In this document: positions 7,596 to 16,020 of the stretch, one piece after another
Numbering within the stretch: the stretch's first letter is position 1
Layout: each line of letters opens with the position of its first letter
Assembly: GCA_029101305.1 (NCBI GenBank)
Contig: JAQXQS010000003.1
Location: forward strand, 1 to 38,479
Direction: 5' to 3'
From: Clostridia bacterium
GTDB taxonomy: Bacteria > Bacillota > Clostridia > Lachnospirales > Lachnospiraceae
DNA: 38,479 nt
The notes under the pieces: generated by a model
Databases searched by the model: none
What the model saw: the letters and a program-made list of their open reading frames with translations, nothing else
What the model was told of the DNA's origin: nothing
Translations under genes and position numbers: made by a program

Positions 7596-7847
7596 GTTGA
7601 TAAAAAATTGCAGGAAACGAAACCAGCAGATAGGAAAAACGTAGAAATTAATGTTAGAACACAAAGTGAAATTTATCACATAAATGAAGCTGTGTTTACT
7701 GAATTAGAAAAAGAAGTTAAAGATATTTTTTCCAATGAAGAATCACAGGAAAAATTTAAAGAAAAGCTATTTAGATATTACAACAATGAGTGTATTAATC
7801 TGAGAGAACTGCTTGAATTATTGGGAAAAATGAAATTACATGATTAA
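7548..7847 (+). CDS. Small unassigned ORF, possibly a gene remnant
   Basis: The frame could encode 99 residues, but its first 16 codons are the inverted repeat and no ribosome site precedes the ATG. The part with protein-like composition starts around 7600 and is charged and helical (FTELEKEVKDIFSNEESQEKF, then ECINLRELLELLGKMKL). There is no good ATG there. It is therefore either a short protein with an unusual start or the C-terminal remnant of a longer gene whose beginning was lost at the inverted repeat. I do not recognise a family. Confidence 0.3.
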   Translation: MKRESHLFRCNSRFKFVDKKLQETKPADRKNVEINVRTQSEIYHINEAVFTELEKEVKDIFSNEESQEKFKEKLFRYYNNECINLRELLELLGKMKLHD

Positions 7848-7859
7848 AGAATTTCTGAT

Positions 7860-8075
7860 ATGGTGGAGAGTCTGGAAGAATCGGACATGGACTATGACGA
7901 TGGAGCAGAAACCATAGTGCTCTATACCAAAGGGAAGAAAGGTAAGATATCGGAAGAAATTCGCCAGTTTCTACATTATATGGAATATACAAATCAAAAG
8001 AATGCAGTAAATGAGGATTTGAAAGACATCCAGCAGATGGTGGATGTGGTGAAGCGGGATGGAGGTGTCGTTGAG
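7860..8075 (+). pseudogene. C-terminal fragment of an Rpn/PD-(D/E)xK nuclease-transposase family protein
   Basis: About 70 residues match the C-terminal part of the Rpn family (recombination-promoting nuclease, PD-(D/E)xK transposase-like). The pattern is a YDDGAETIVLYTKGKKG strand-turn segment, then EEIRQFLHYMEYT, NAVNEDLKDIQQMVDVVK and RDG. The N-terminal catalytic domain is absent and no gene lies upstream to supply it, so this is a truncated, inactive copy. The frame runs on without a stop into the DUF2971-like segment. Rpn genes are abundant and often decayed in Lachnospiraceae. Confidence 0.75.
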
Positions 8076-8360
8076 ATGTATGAAGAGGCCCTTTTATCTC
8101 CTGATATTTCTTGGGACGAGCTTTGCGCTGTAAATAGGAAAAATTTGCCACCTAAATTATACAAGTATCAGAGCTTTTTCCAGGGTGATGGAAGAGAGAA
8201 TATTTATTGGATAAGAAATGTACAAGGGGAATTATTTGAAATGTATACAGATATGTTTCTTATAGAGTATATTATTTTGGCAATGCATATGAATAGCCAG
8301 GGAATGGTGTCTGATAATGTACTGGATGAACTTAAAAATAATGTGCAATTGATGAAATAA
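8076..8360 (+). pseudogene. Truncated DUF2971-like protein fragment
   Basis: An ATG at 8076 has GGAGG at 8061-8065 and opens a 94-residue frame that continues the Rpn fragment frame. LPPKLYKYQSFFQGDGRENI followed by YWIRN resembles the N-terminus of DUF2971 proteins, which normally run to 250-350 residues with an FNDPFD motif soon after this point. That motif and everything beyond it are missing. After about residue 60 the sequence switches to an unrelated helical tail (LIEYIILAMHMNSQG). DUF2971 proteins are often found in defence islands, function unclear. This is a 5' fragment joined to other sequence and probably not functional, although it retains a ribosome site. Confidence 0.5.
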
Positions 8361-8389
8361 TCAAGAAAAGTACATTGGAGGTAATGGGA

Positions 8390-10057
8390 TTGGACTTTTT
8401 GGATGCTTCAAGACAGTGGTATTATGGGAATTTCAATTCTGGTGATATTTTAGAAAAGGTAAATAATGCAATTTCACGTAATATTGTTGTCTGCCGACCA
8501 GAATTGATATGTATACTTGCTGACATGGTGAGTAAGGAGCCCTGTGTATATTGGAACCGTGAGGTTTTTGAAGCGACGGAAAAGAATTTACAAAATATAG
8601 TACAGCAGGGAAAGCCAATTATTATTGATGAAGATATTTTTGAACTATTTTTAGCTGGGTATAATACCTATATGCAGATAACGAATGTAATAAATGATCT
8701 GTCTGGGGTTAATGATAGTCCGGCAATGAAGAATAGGCAATACCGAATCCCGACGTATGTTTCGATTGTTGAAGGGTGTATGACAAATTTATATCGTTTT
8801 ATAGCACTTCTTCTTAATCAAATTTCGGAAAAAGATTATGCATCAACATACAAGTTAAAACCACTTTGTGAAATTTTAAATAAGAATGGATTCAATGCAC
8901 TTACAGATGCAGTTGATATAAACATTCGCAATGCAATTAATCATGGTGGAATCCTGTTTAGAGAAGATGGTAAGAGAATTGATTTTCATTATACAGAGAA
9001 CAGACGGAGTGTATCCTGTTCACTGATGGATTATGAATTTGAGCAGTTGATTAATAAAGTTTATGATATGGCAAGTGCGATCGTGTTGGGAATTACCGTT
9101 TTTTTGAATAATAATTGGAATGTTATACGCGTAAATGGTTCAGAGAAAAGTTTTGTTGCGTTCAGTCTATTTGGCATGAAACTAAGTATTCCAACAATTC
9201 GTTGTCGTTATATTAGTGAAGTGCCTGCCTGCAATCAGCTTAATGCAGTGTTTTGGATTGCGAATTCGGATAGAGCGTATATTTCCCAAACTGCAATTCA
9301 ATTAGCAATGTTGATTTATTCTGAATATAATGATTTCGACAAATATCTTATTTCTTTTAGTAATGAACGTTTAGCAAATAGTTGGCTGCGTTTTACCAAT
9401 CAAGAGGTATACGATATGATGAATCGGAAACGTGAAATTCCAGAAGTTTTTAAGGAAGTAATTAATAATAAAGAAGTTGTTATTTTTAATCCATCCACAG
9501 AGCAAATTGATTTGCAGAAAATTAAGTATTTTCGATTTCCAAATTATCAAAGTGATTCCTATAAGATAAATCAAATAGAAGATGCAAGTCTGACAGACAG
9601 AAAGCGACTTAGATGCCATTTATATATAGGAAATATTTCTTCAAAAGAAGAGATTATGGCGATAATTCGAGAAAGTATTGAATGGTTGAAGACTGTTAAA
9701 AATGTAGATTCTCCAACAATACATCGAAAAAACGGCGAAATGGAGGCGGATTCCCTTTATATTAATGTCTATCGATATGATGCGCGCCAGAATAAAGAAT
9801 TATATCCAAATAATCAAAATTTTGTCTGCTTTGTTGACTATAATTTAACCGGTGAGACTACTTTGGTTAATGGAAGTTTACCATCAATAATATGGAAACA
9901 GCTATATCATGAAAAAATCGGTAAAATGGATATTGCATGGAGAGAAGCGAAATATACAATTAGGCATATTTCTAAAATAGGTGTAAATGCCCCATGTCCA
10001 TGCGGAAGTGGCAAAAAATTTAAAAAGTGCTGTAAAGGTAAAGGAATATACGATTAA
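8390..10057 (+). CDS. HEPN-like protein with C-terminal SEC-C zinc motif, cassette B
   Basis: The TTG at 8390 is placed 8 bp after GGAGG (8377-8381). The ATG at 8384 is only 2 bp from that site, so TTG is preferred, giving 555 residues. The first third is helical and contains DINIRNAINHGGI, i.e. Arg180-x4-His185 in the RNxxxH form of HEPN RNase motifs. The C-terminus is a SEC-C domain (APCPCGSGKKFKKCCKG), a small zinc knuckle also found at the end of SecA that binds partners such as ribosomes. HEPN plus SEC-C suggests an RNA-cleaving effector brought to ribosomes or another target. It is followed 60 bp later by the ATPase-HNH pair, so the three may form one system. Base composition is AT-rich, unlike the core genes to the right. 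Confidence 0.65.
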   Translation: MDFLDASRQWYYGNFNSGDILEKVNNAISRNIVVCRPELICILADMVSKEPCVYWNREVFEATEKNLQNIVQQGKPIIIDEDIFELFLAGYNTYMQITNVINDLSGVNDSPAMKNRQYRIPTYVSIVEGCMTNLYRFIALLLNQISEKDYASTYKLKPLCEILNKNGFNALTDAVDINIRNAINHGGILFREDGKRIDFHYTENRRSVSCSLMDYEFEQLINKVYDMASAIVLGITVFLNNNWNVIRVNGSEKSFVAFSLFGMKLSIPTIRCRYISEVPACNQLNAVFWIANSDRAYISQTAIQLAMLIYSEYNDFDKYLISFSNERLANSWLRFTNQEVYDMMNRKREIPEVFKEVINNKEVVIFNPSTEQIDLQKIKYFRFPNYQSDSYKINQIEDASLTDRKRLRCHLYIGNISSKEEIMAIIRESIEWLKTVKNVDSPTIHRKNGEMEADSLYINVYRYDARQNKELYPNNQNFVCFVDYNLTGETTLVNGSLPSIIWKQLYHEKIGKMDIAWREAKYTIRHISKIGVNAPCPCGSGKKFKKCCKGKGIYD

Positions 10058-10117
10058 TCTTAAGATAAGAAAGCTATCTGGAAAATGGTGGACGTTGTGG
10101 CTAAGAGGAGGGGGCTA

Positions 10118-12130
10118 ATGCTTCTTATATATGCATATATAGAAAAATACAAAAATTATGAGCATCAGGAAATTACTTTTGATACGTCATATTCGGTGTG
10201 TTTTGAAAATGGAATTCTTCAGATCACCTACAACGGAACACCGATGTATCAAAACTTGTATCATAAGGGAAAACCTGATAATCTGCATATTCTTATTGGA
10301 AAGACCGGTTCTGGCAAAACGAATCTGTTGCAGTTGATAGGTGCAAAAAAGGATTCTCGGACACATCGTAGGTGGAGTGGAGAACCAGATTCATATTTTT
10401 TGCTGTATAGCATCAGTGAAACAGAATTTTTTCTGGAAATATGTAATGTGGATATCGGACAGTTTTCCAATAAACGGGCAGGGAAAGATTCCTCAATTCC
10501 TAAAAGCATCCAAGAGAATGCTGCACGGATGGACTCTATAAACTCAGTGCGTTTTACTATTCCGCGTGCACTTGCAGTTGGTGAGTCTATATCTGATTTT
10601 TCTATTATACAGGAGTATGGCGCAAGGCCAATGGTGAAGGAGCCAGTTCGTGATTTTACTACTATTATCAATTGTTATGATATAAATTCATTTATAAAAC
10701 CACCATATGAGGATGAAAAGGAAAAATATGATGATTTTAATAATGATTGGATTGGCCGCATGGTTGTTCCATATCATAGAACTTCACTTTGGAAACTTTG
10801 TGATTACATACGTGATTATATTGCAAGTGTAGAGCGAGGATCATTAAAACGAGAAGTTTCCTTTGTATTATCCACACATAATTTTGCGGATAATTATCCG
10901 ATTAAGCTTTCTAATGCGGTTGAAGATGATTATTGGACATTTTTCTCATTAGAACGTGACCAGCGTATCGCATCACTTGACAAAAATGTAGCGGAGAAAA
11001 TGAAAAAAAAGAAAAAACAGGTTGAAAAGCTTACACAACTTCCCAAAAAAGAATTATTTATACACGATTTATGGACAGATTATGCTATGTATCTTCGTAA
11101 ATGGGTTTCTAAAATACAAAATTTCAATGAGGAAGAAACAATACCTGAGGATAGACTGGATTATTCTGGTGAGTATGATGTTTATCAGGAGTTTTTGGAC
11201 TATTATACAGAAAAAGAGTATAAAGAAGATATTGATCCGAAAGTACTTCCAGACGGCAAACCAATGTCAATTGTCAAAAGATGCACCTGGTTAGCGGAGT
11301 ACATTGATCGAATTGATAATGGAAATCCACACGGTATAATATGGCAAATTATAGACGACATCAAAGATATTGGAACCATTCTGAGAAAGTTGGATGACAA
11401 ATATTTTACTATAGATACCTGTACGATACCCGTGGTTGACATGGTGCTTCCCGAATACAAAGAATTATTTAGTGATCTTTTTGAAAGGATGGAGCAATAT
11501 ATACCGGATGATGCAGGAATATTCACAGAAAGGTTACTGCCATACAGCTTTACGCATCTGAGTACAGGGGAATTTCAGTATGCAAAGGTATTAGGCGGAC
11601 TTGATCAGAACTTAACAATTGCTCATTCCGACCATAGGAGATTTGATAAAATCATATTGCTGGATGAACCAGAAGCGTATATGCATCCCGAACTTGCCCG
11701 GCAATTTATCAAGCGTGTATACGATATCGTTGGCAAACACAAGAAGCAGGGGACGGTTCAAATCATTATTGGAACACATTCTCCGTTTGTGGTTTCTGAT
11801 GTGTGTGCGGATAATATTACCAGATTGACGATTGATTCAGAGTCAGGTAATGCGGTGGTGTTGCGTGGTTCTGAAAAAGAGTATTTTGGAGCAAATCTTT
11901 ATACAATTTTTGCGGATGGTTTCTTTCTGGATTATACGATTGGTGAATATTCCCGCTATTGGCTGCAGGACAATCTAGATTATGTACGGGAGTTGGAGGA
12001 GAAAGAGACTTTAACAGAAGATGAGTGTCAATATATAAAATCATTAAAACTATTTGTAATGCACATAGGTGATCCACTGATAAGGCGGGCTTTTGAGGTC
12101 TGTTTAGAAAGCATTGGAGGCAGCATATGA
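10118..12130 (+). CDS. AAA family ATPase, Septu PtuA-like, cassette B
   Basis: This gene encodes 670 residues from the ATG at 10118, which has GAGGAGG just upstream; an earlier ATG at 10085 lacks one. It is an ABC/SMC-type ATPase: Walker A GKTGSGKT (61-68), a long middle region rich in Lys and Glu (KMKKKKKQVEKLTQ) that looks like a helical insertion, a signature-like LSTGEFQ (about 482), Walker B IILLDEPEAYMHPELA (about 512-527) and a switch His in IGTHSP (about 552). Paired with an HNH nuclease gene that it overlaps by 4 bp, this is the layout of Septu (PtuA ATPase with PtuB HNH) and related modules. The ATPase holds the nuclease in check until phage infection in characterised systems. Confidence 0.8.
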   Translation: MLLIYAYIEKYKNYEHQEITFDTSYSVCFENGILQITYNGTPMYQNLYHKGKPDNLHILIGKTGSGKTNLLQLIGAKKDSRTHRRWSGEPDSYFLLYSISETEFFLEICNVDIGQFSNKRAGKDSSIPKSIQENAARMDSINSVRFTIPRALAVGESISDFSIIQEYGARPMVKEPVRDFTTIINCYDINSFIKPPYEDEKEKYDDFNNDWIGRMVVPYHRTSLWKLCDYIRDYIASVERGSLKREVSFVLSTHNFADNYPIKLSNAVEDDYWTFFSLERDQRIASLDKNVAEKMKKKKKQVEKLTQLPKKELFIHDLWTDYAMYLRKWVSKIQNFNEEETIPEDRLDYSGEYDVYQEFLDYYTEKEYKEDIDPKVLPDGKPMSIVKRCTWLAEYIDRIDNGNPHGIIWQIIDDIKDIGTILRKLDDKYFTIDTCTIPVVDMVLPEYKELFSDLFERMEQYIPDDAGIFTERLLPYSFTHLSTGEFQYAKVLGGLDQNLTIAHSDHRRFDKIILLDEPEAYMHPELARQFIKRVYDIVGKHKKQGTVQIIIGTHSPFVVSDVCADNITRLTIDSESGNAVVLRGSEKEYFGANLYTIFADGFFLDYTIGEYSRYWLQDNLDYVRELEEKETLTEDECQYIKSLKLFVMHIGDPLIRRAFEVCLESIGGSI

Positions 12131-13044
12131 TTCAAATACATATTGAGCCAGAAAGGCTTGAAGCAGCGAAAAAGGCACACGCAAATGCTATTGTGAATTA
12201 TATCAGACTAAAAGATAATATGTATCAGCAGCAGTTATATGATAATATTGTAAAAGTTATGCCTCAGTGTTCTGATTTTGAGACTTTGAAACAGGCTGAT
12301 AATTGGAACTGGTTAAGCGATTTCATTTTGGCAGATGTTGAAACACTGAAAAAAATCGTGATGAATAAAAATTTACTGCAATTTAAAGAATTCAAAATCA
12401 TATACAGCTCAAAATTCTGTAGAGGTGCAACCGTATATGTGGATGAGAACACGAAATACAATGCATACACTCTGTGTGAAAATTTGAATATAACTGTGTG
12501 TCCGTACTGTGATGAGGAATATTTGGATATTCTTAAGCGTGATGGTGAAAAGACACTGCGTACATTGGAAATTGATCATTTTTATCCGAAGTCTGAGTAT
12601 CCAGCTCTTGCAATGAGCTTTTTCAACCTTATTCCAAGCGGTCAAAATTGCAATGGTATTAAGAAAGAAGAGTTATTGGGGATGAACCCGTATGAATCAG
12701 ACATTGAGGCATGTACGCATTTATATCCAGATTTTCCAATTGGGATGAATATGGAGAAAATCACAAATTCGGATTGTATAATCAAATTTCATCCGAAACA
12801 GGGGATGATACAGAATGTGAACAAGCTTCGATTGGAAGAGCGTTATGAAAGACATAAGGGCATAGCTCGTAAATATATTACAAATCTTCAGATTTATTCA
12901 GATGAAAAAATTGAAGAGTTTGTTAAAATGGGTGTCTTTGCATCAAAAGAGACTGCGTATCGTGATTTGTTTGATATACCTCTGCCAGAGGATACGGATC
13001 AAAAACTTCTTACAAAGCTTAGACGCGACATAGTTGGCAAATGA
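12127..13044 (+). CDS. HNH endonuclease, Septu PtuB-like, cassette B
   Basis: This 305-residue protein starts in an ATGA overlap with the ATPase stop. The HNH core is clear: CPYC (125-128), then LEIDHFYPKSEYP with Asp150-His151, then SFFNLIPSGQNCN with Asn167 and Cys175-Asn176. This arrangement marks the HNH nucleases paired with AAA ATPases in Septu and in Septu-type retrons, which cut DNA or tRNA after release. The second zinc pair has Gly172 where many HNH proteins have Cys, so zinc may be held by other residues. The N-terminal 110 residues are helical and probably contact the ATPase. The stop lies 29 bp before the aroE-like gene, the right end of the accessory block. Confidence 0.85.
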   Translation: MIQIHIEPERLEAAKKAHANAIVNYIRLKDNMYQQQLYDNIVKVMPQCSDFETLKQADNWNWLSDFILADVETLKKIVMNKNLLQFKEFKIIYSSKFCRGATVYVDENTKYNAYTLCENLNITVCPYCDEEYLDILKRDGEKTLRTLEIDHFYPKSEYPALAMSFFNLIPSGQNCNGIKKEELLGMNPYESDIEACTHLYPDFPIGMNMEKITNSDCIIKFHPKQGMIQNVNKLRLEERYERHKGIARKYITNLQIYSDEKIEEFVKMGVFASKETAYRDLFDIPLPEDTDQKLLTKLRRDIVGK

Positions 13045-13073
13045 TTAAAATAATAAAAAGGGGATTTTACAGA

Positions 13074-13919
13074 ATGAAAAACTACCGTGCAGAATTAACT
13101 GGTGTTTTTGGTGATCCGGTGGATGACAATCCTACTGGCGTAGTGGAAGAAGCGGCGTTTGCTGCGAAAAAACTGAATTACAGATACCTGACGGTTAAGG
13201 TTCGGCCAGAAGACCTTCAGAAAGCCATGGATAGTGTAAGAATTTTTGGAATGAAGGGAATTAATCTTACCATGCCGCATAAGATCAAGGTAATTCCATA
13301 TCTGGACGAGCTAAGTCCTGCGGCAGAGATTATTGGCGCGGTGAATACCGTGATTCAAAAGGATGGAAAATTATACGGTGAAAACACAGACGGCAAAGGT
13401 TTTGTGATCGCTTTGAAAAATTCCGGCGAGACTTTGGAGGGAAAAACGGTTACGATTCTGGGCGCTGGCGGTGCAGCCCGGGCGATTGCAGTGGAGTGTG
13501 CATTAAATGGCGCAGCCCATATCAATATTGTCAATCGAAGCAGCGAAAAAGGTATGGAGCTGGCTGTATTGATCCGGGAGAAGACAGGCAGCAGTGCGAA
13601 ATACCTTAACTGGACAGGAAATCTGACAATTCCTGCGGATACAGATATTTTGATCAATGCTACTTCAATCGGATTTTCACCAAATGTAAATGACAGACCG
13701 GATATAGATTATTCTTCTTTGACAGGAAAAATGTGTGTATGCGATGTTATTTTTAATCCTGCCCAGACTCTTTTTCTGAAAGCAGCAGCCGAAAATGGTG
13801 CCAAAACAGTGACCGGGCTGGGTATGCTGGTACAGCAGGCTGCATTGAATTTTACCCTTTGGACAGGAGAAGAGGCACCGGTGGATGTGATGGAAGAAGC
13901 ATTAAAGAGGGAGTTATAA
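13074..13919 (+). CDS. aroE: Shikimate dehydrogenase family protein (AroE-like)
   Basis: The ATG at 13074 has AAAAGGGGA upstream and gives 281 residues, the normal AroE length. AroE reduces 3-dehydroshikimate to shikimate with NADPH in aromatic amino acid synthesis. Visible features are the catalytic Lys70 in NLTMPHK, Asn91, Asp106 in GENTDG, and the nucleotide loop GAGGAARA (about 127-134). The usual N-terminal substrate clamp SxS is replaced by DDNPTG (17-22), so this belongs to an AroE-like subfamily I have seen in Clostridia; the substrate may be shikimate or a related compound. It sits next to cassette B but has core-like codon usage and is followed after 4 bp by the VOC gene, with which it probably forms an operon. 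Confidence 0.8.
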   Translation: MKNYRAELTGVFGDPVDDNPTGVVEEAAFAAKKLNYRYLTVKVRPEDLQKAMDSVRIFGMKGINLTMPHKIKVIPYLDELSPAAEIIGAVNTVIQKDGKLYGENTDGKGFVIALKNSGETLEGKTVTILGAGGAARAIAVECALNGAAHINIVNRSSEKGMELAVLIREKTGSSAKYLNWTGNLTIPADTDILINATSIGFSPNVNDRPDIDYSSLTGKMCVCDVIFNPAQTLFLKAAAENGAKTVTGLGMLVQQAALNFTLWTGEEAPVDVMEEALKREL

Positions 13920-13923
13920 GAAA

Positions 13924-14307
13924 ATGAATTTATCCAAAATACATCATATTGCTATTATTGTGTCAGATTATGAGATTTCCAAAGATTTTTATGTAAATAA
14001 GCTGGGATTCTCCGTTATTCGTGAGAATTATCGCCCAGAGCGTAAGGATTGGAAATTGGATCTTCGTGTAAATGAATACACAGAGCTTGAAATCTTTGCA
14101 GAGCCAACCCCGCCGAGGCGTGTGAACCGGCCAGAGGCCTGTGGTCTGCGCCATCTTGCTTTTGGAGTGGAGAGCGTGGAGCAAACAGTACAGGAACTGG
14201 CAGCAGTAGGAATTTTGTGTGAACCGATCCGGACAGATGATTACACTGGGAAAAAGATGACATTCTTCCAGGATCCGGACGGGTTACCACTGGAACTGCA
14301 TGAATAA
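13924..14307 (+). CDS. VOC family metalloprotein, YaeR/SMU1112c type
   Basis: This 127-residue protein starts 4 bp after the AroE-like gene. It is a single vicinal-oxygen-chelate unit with the glyoxalase I layout: HHIAIIVSDYEISKDFY near the start, RPEACGLRHLAFGV in the middle and FFQDPDGLPLELHE at the end. The His and Glu residues in these blocks are the likely metal ligands. The pattern matches E. coli YaeR (GloA2) very closely across its length. The family is suspected to act on small aldehydes or related compounds, but the substrate is not established. Co-transcription with aroE is likely. Confidence 0.88.
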   Translation: MNLSKIHHIAIIVSDYEISKDFYVNKLGFSVIRENYRPERKDWKLDLRVNEYTELEIFAEPTPPRRVNRPEACGLRHLAFGVESVEQTVQELAAVGILCEPIRTDDYTGKKMTFFQDPDGLPLELHE

Positions 14308-14377
14308 AGAAACGTGTGAATAAGGAGACTCCTGTAACTGCAAAGTAGGAATTGATAAATAAGGAACGTGATAGTAC

Positions 14378-15937
14378 TTGCAAACAAAATTATGTTTTGA
14401 TGTTGTTCATTATAATTATACAGAGCGGCTCTATAATCTGAAAGCGGAAGCTGTAGGCGTCGTAAAGGGCGAAAAGCACTTTCCGGTATTTGGTGGAAAC
14501 CAGATTTTTAAACCACTTAGTAAATCCAAACCATTTTCCACCCCTTTGTTTGCCTATGCGGAAGTATTCTGGTCAAATATTATAAATAAATATTTTATGC
14601 CAGCGCCGTTGTATCAGCTGGCTTTTTGTCATGGATATGAGGAGGAGACTCAGAAGTATTATGATTATGGGACTGCGGTTCCTGTAATCTATAATGAGGA
14701 TGAGCAGCTGTTGAATCTTCTGGAATTTTTTCGGAAGTATCCGGATGAGAAAGTGGATATTGACCAGTATGAGAATTACTGCATGATGTTTTATGATTAT
14801 ACGGATATTCTGGAAGCTTCTTATTTTCAGACACATAAAGAGATGGCAGAGCAGCTTGTTATGCAGATTCTGGTTTCTGTGTTGAAGGGAGATCAGAATT
14901 ACCATTATGAGAATATTGCTTTTGTATGCGGAAAAGATGGGGAGATTCGTAGGCTGGCGCCTATGATTGACCATGAATTTTCCACATATTTTATATTCCC
15001 GGAGAATTCTGCACAGCACATGTACTGGTACAGTGAATTGATTCGTTCCATGGAGGGACACGAAGTGCAGGAATATGAATACGATTGTCTGAAAAATCCA
15101 AAGGAACGGCAGATGATGGAAAAAAGTGCAGTGTGTCTGCATAAGAATCTGAGTTATATCCGGGAGCATTTCCCAGAAGTTACTGGGGAATTTCTGGAAA
15201 AATTAGATTGCCTGGAGCATGATCTGGAGGAGAATCCGTTCGCTTTTTATGTGCAGAGAAATGAGGAATATCCGGAAACGGCGAATTCTTACGCTTATAT
15301 GGCGGGGAAAGCCAGATATAAGGATCACGACGAAGAGCAGGCGAAGCTTCTGGAAGAAAAGTACGCTTCCAGAGAAAAAAAGGTGGATTTCCAGGCCCTG
15401 AATCTATCACTTGTGAAAGAAATACGGGGAATTATACTGCTTTTAAAGGGAATTTTGTGTAAAACAAAATGTCATAAAGCAGAGGAGAAAAATATTGAGA
15501 AACCTTACAAATGTGTGGAGAAGAAGCAGAATAATATAGAAGAAAAACAAAATAATAATGTAGAAGAAAAGCTTCAGCAGATATTGTCAGATATTCAACA
15601 GAACTGTACCGAAGAAAATCTCTGGAATGCGGTGATGGCATTCCAGAATTATCCGTTTTATACTGCTTCTGGTCTTCCCTTCCAATATAAACTAAAGATC
15701 GGGAAAAACGGCACATACAACAAAGAATTGTTGATCGACCGCCGTGAAAATAGCAAGACCTTATCCTGGAGCAGCATAAAAATGGCATTTCGGAACAGTC
15801 AGAAAATATCTGGCGAAGTGAAAAGGCCGAAAGCGCTGGGCGATATCCGTGGAATTTCCTATATTTATCCGTTGTTCTGGAAATTTGGGCTGATTCAGGT
15901 GCCGGAAGAAGTAGCCCGAAAAATGCGGGGAGAATAA
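14378..15937 (+). CDS. HipA-kinase-like protein with altered catalytic loop and extra C-terminal module
   Basis: This gene opens with TTG (14378), 11 bp after AAGGAA, and encodes 519 residues; the next in-frame Met is about 74 codons in. The N-terminal 250 residues follow the HipA/CtkA-type kinase plan: GNQIFKP, then LVMQILVSVLKGDQNYHYEN and LAPMIDHEFST. In HipA the loop reads NxDxHxxN, whereas here it is Asp172-x-Asn174-x-His176-x-x-Asn179, with Asn and Asp exchanged. The DFG-like Asp198 is kept. A Lys/Glu/Asn-rich low-complexity linker (about 365-400) leads to a C-terminal module with KIGKNGTYNKELLIDRR and RPKALGDIRGISYIYPLFW, which I believe recurs in Lachnospiraceae proteins of unknown function. 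It could be a pseudokinase or an atypical kinase. No antitoxin-like partner is adjacent. Confidence 0.5.
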   Translation: MQTKLCFDVVHYNYTERLYNLKAEAVGVVKGEKHFPVFGGNQIFKPLSKSKPFSTPLFAYAEVFWSNIINKYFMPAPLYQLAFCHGYEEETQKYYDYGTAVPVIYNEDEQLLNLLEFFRKYPDEKVDIDQYENYCMMFYDYTDILEASYFQTHKEMAEQLVMQILVSVLKGDQNYHYENIAFVCGKDGEIRRLAPMIDHEFSTYFIFPENSAQHMYWYSELIRSMEGHEVQEYEYDCLKNPKERQMMEKSAVCLHKNLSYIREHFPEVTGEFLEKLDCLEHDLEENPFAFYVQRNEEYPETANSYAYMAGKARYKDHDEEQAKLLEEKYASREKKVDFQALNLSLVKEIRGIILLLKGILCKTKCHKAEEKNIEKPYKCVEKKQNNIEEKQNNNVEEKLQQILSDIQQNCTEENLWNAVMAFQNYPFYTASGLPFQYKLKIGKNGTYNKELLIDRRENSKTLSWSSIKMAFRNSQKISGEVKRPKALGDIRGISYIYPLFWKFGLIQVPEEVARKMRGE

Positions 15938-15957
15938 TAAGCGGTTCTTTAATGTAC

Positions 15958-15986
15958 TTGACTTTCTTTTCTTTCTTTTTTATAAT
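15958..15986 (+). promoter_or_regulatory. Promoter of the AlbA_2 regulator
   Basis: TTGACT (15958-15963) and TATAAT (15981-15986) are separated by exactly 17 bp. The spacer is entirely pyrimidine (TTCTTTTCTTTCTTTTT). This is close to the sigma-A consensus. Confidence 0.85.
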
Positions 15987-16020
15987 AATAGAGAAGAAAG
16001 AAAAAGAAAGAAGAAAGAAA
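15962..16020. repeat. Pyrimidine tract and purine tract around the -10 element
   Basis: Bases 15962-15981 are all C or T, built of CTTT/CTTTT units. Bases 15990-16020 are all A or G, built of GAAA/GAA units. The two arms are near complements and flank the -10. Such simple repeats are prone to slippage. Confidence 0.75.

Noticed and set aside
14573-15169. A 198-codon minus-strand frame within the HipA-like gene.
   Set aside because: It has a His/Ile/Leu-rich composition typical of antisense to AT-rich coding DNA, and the plus-strand frame shows the kinase-like motifs.
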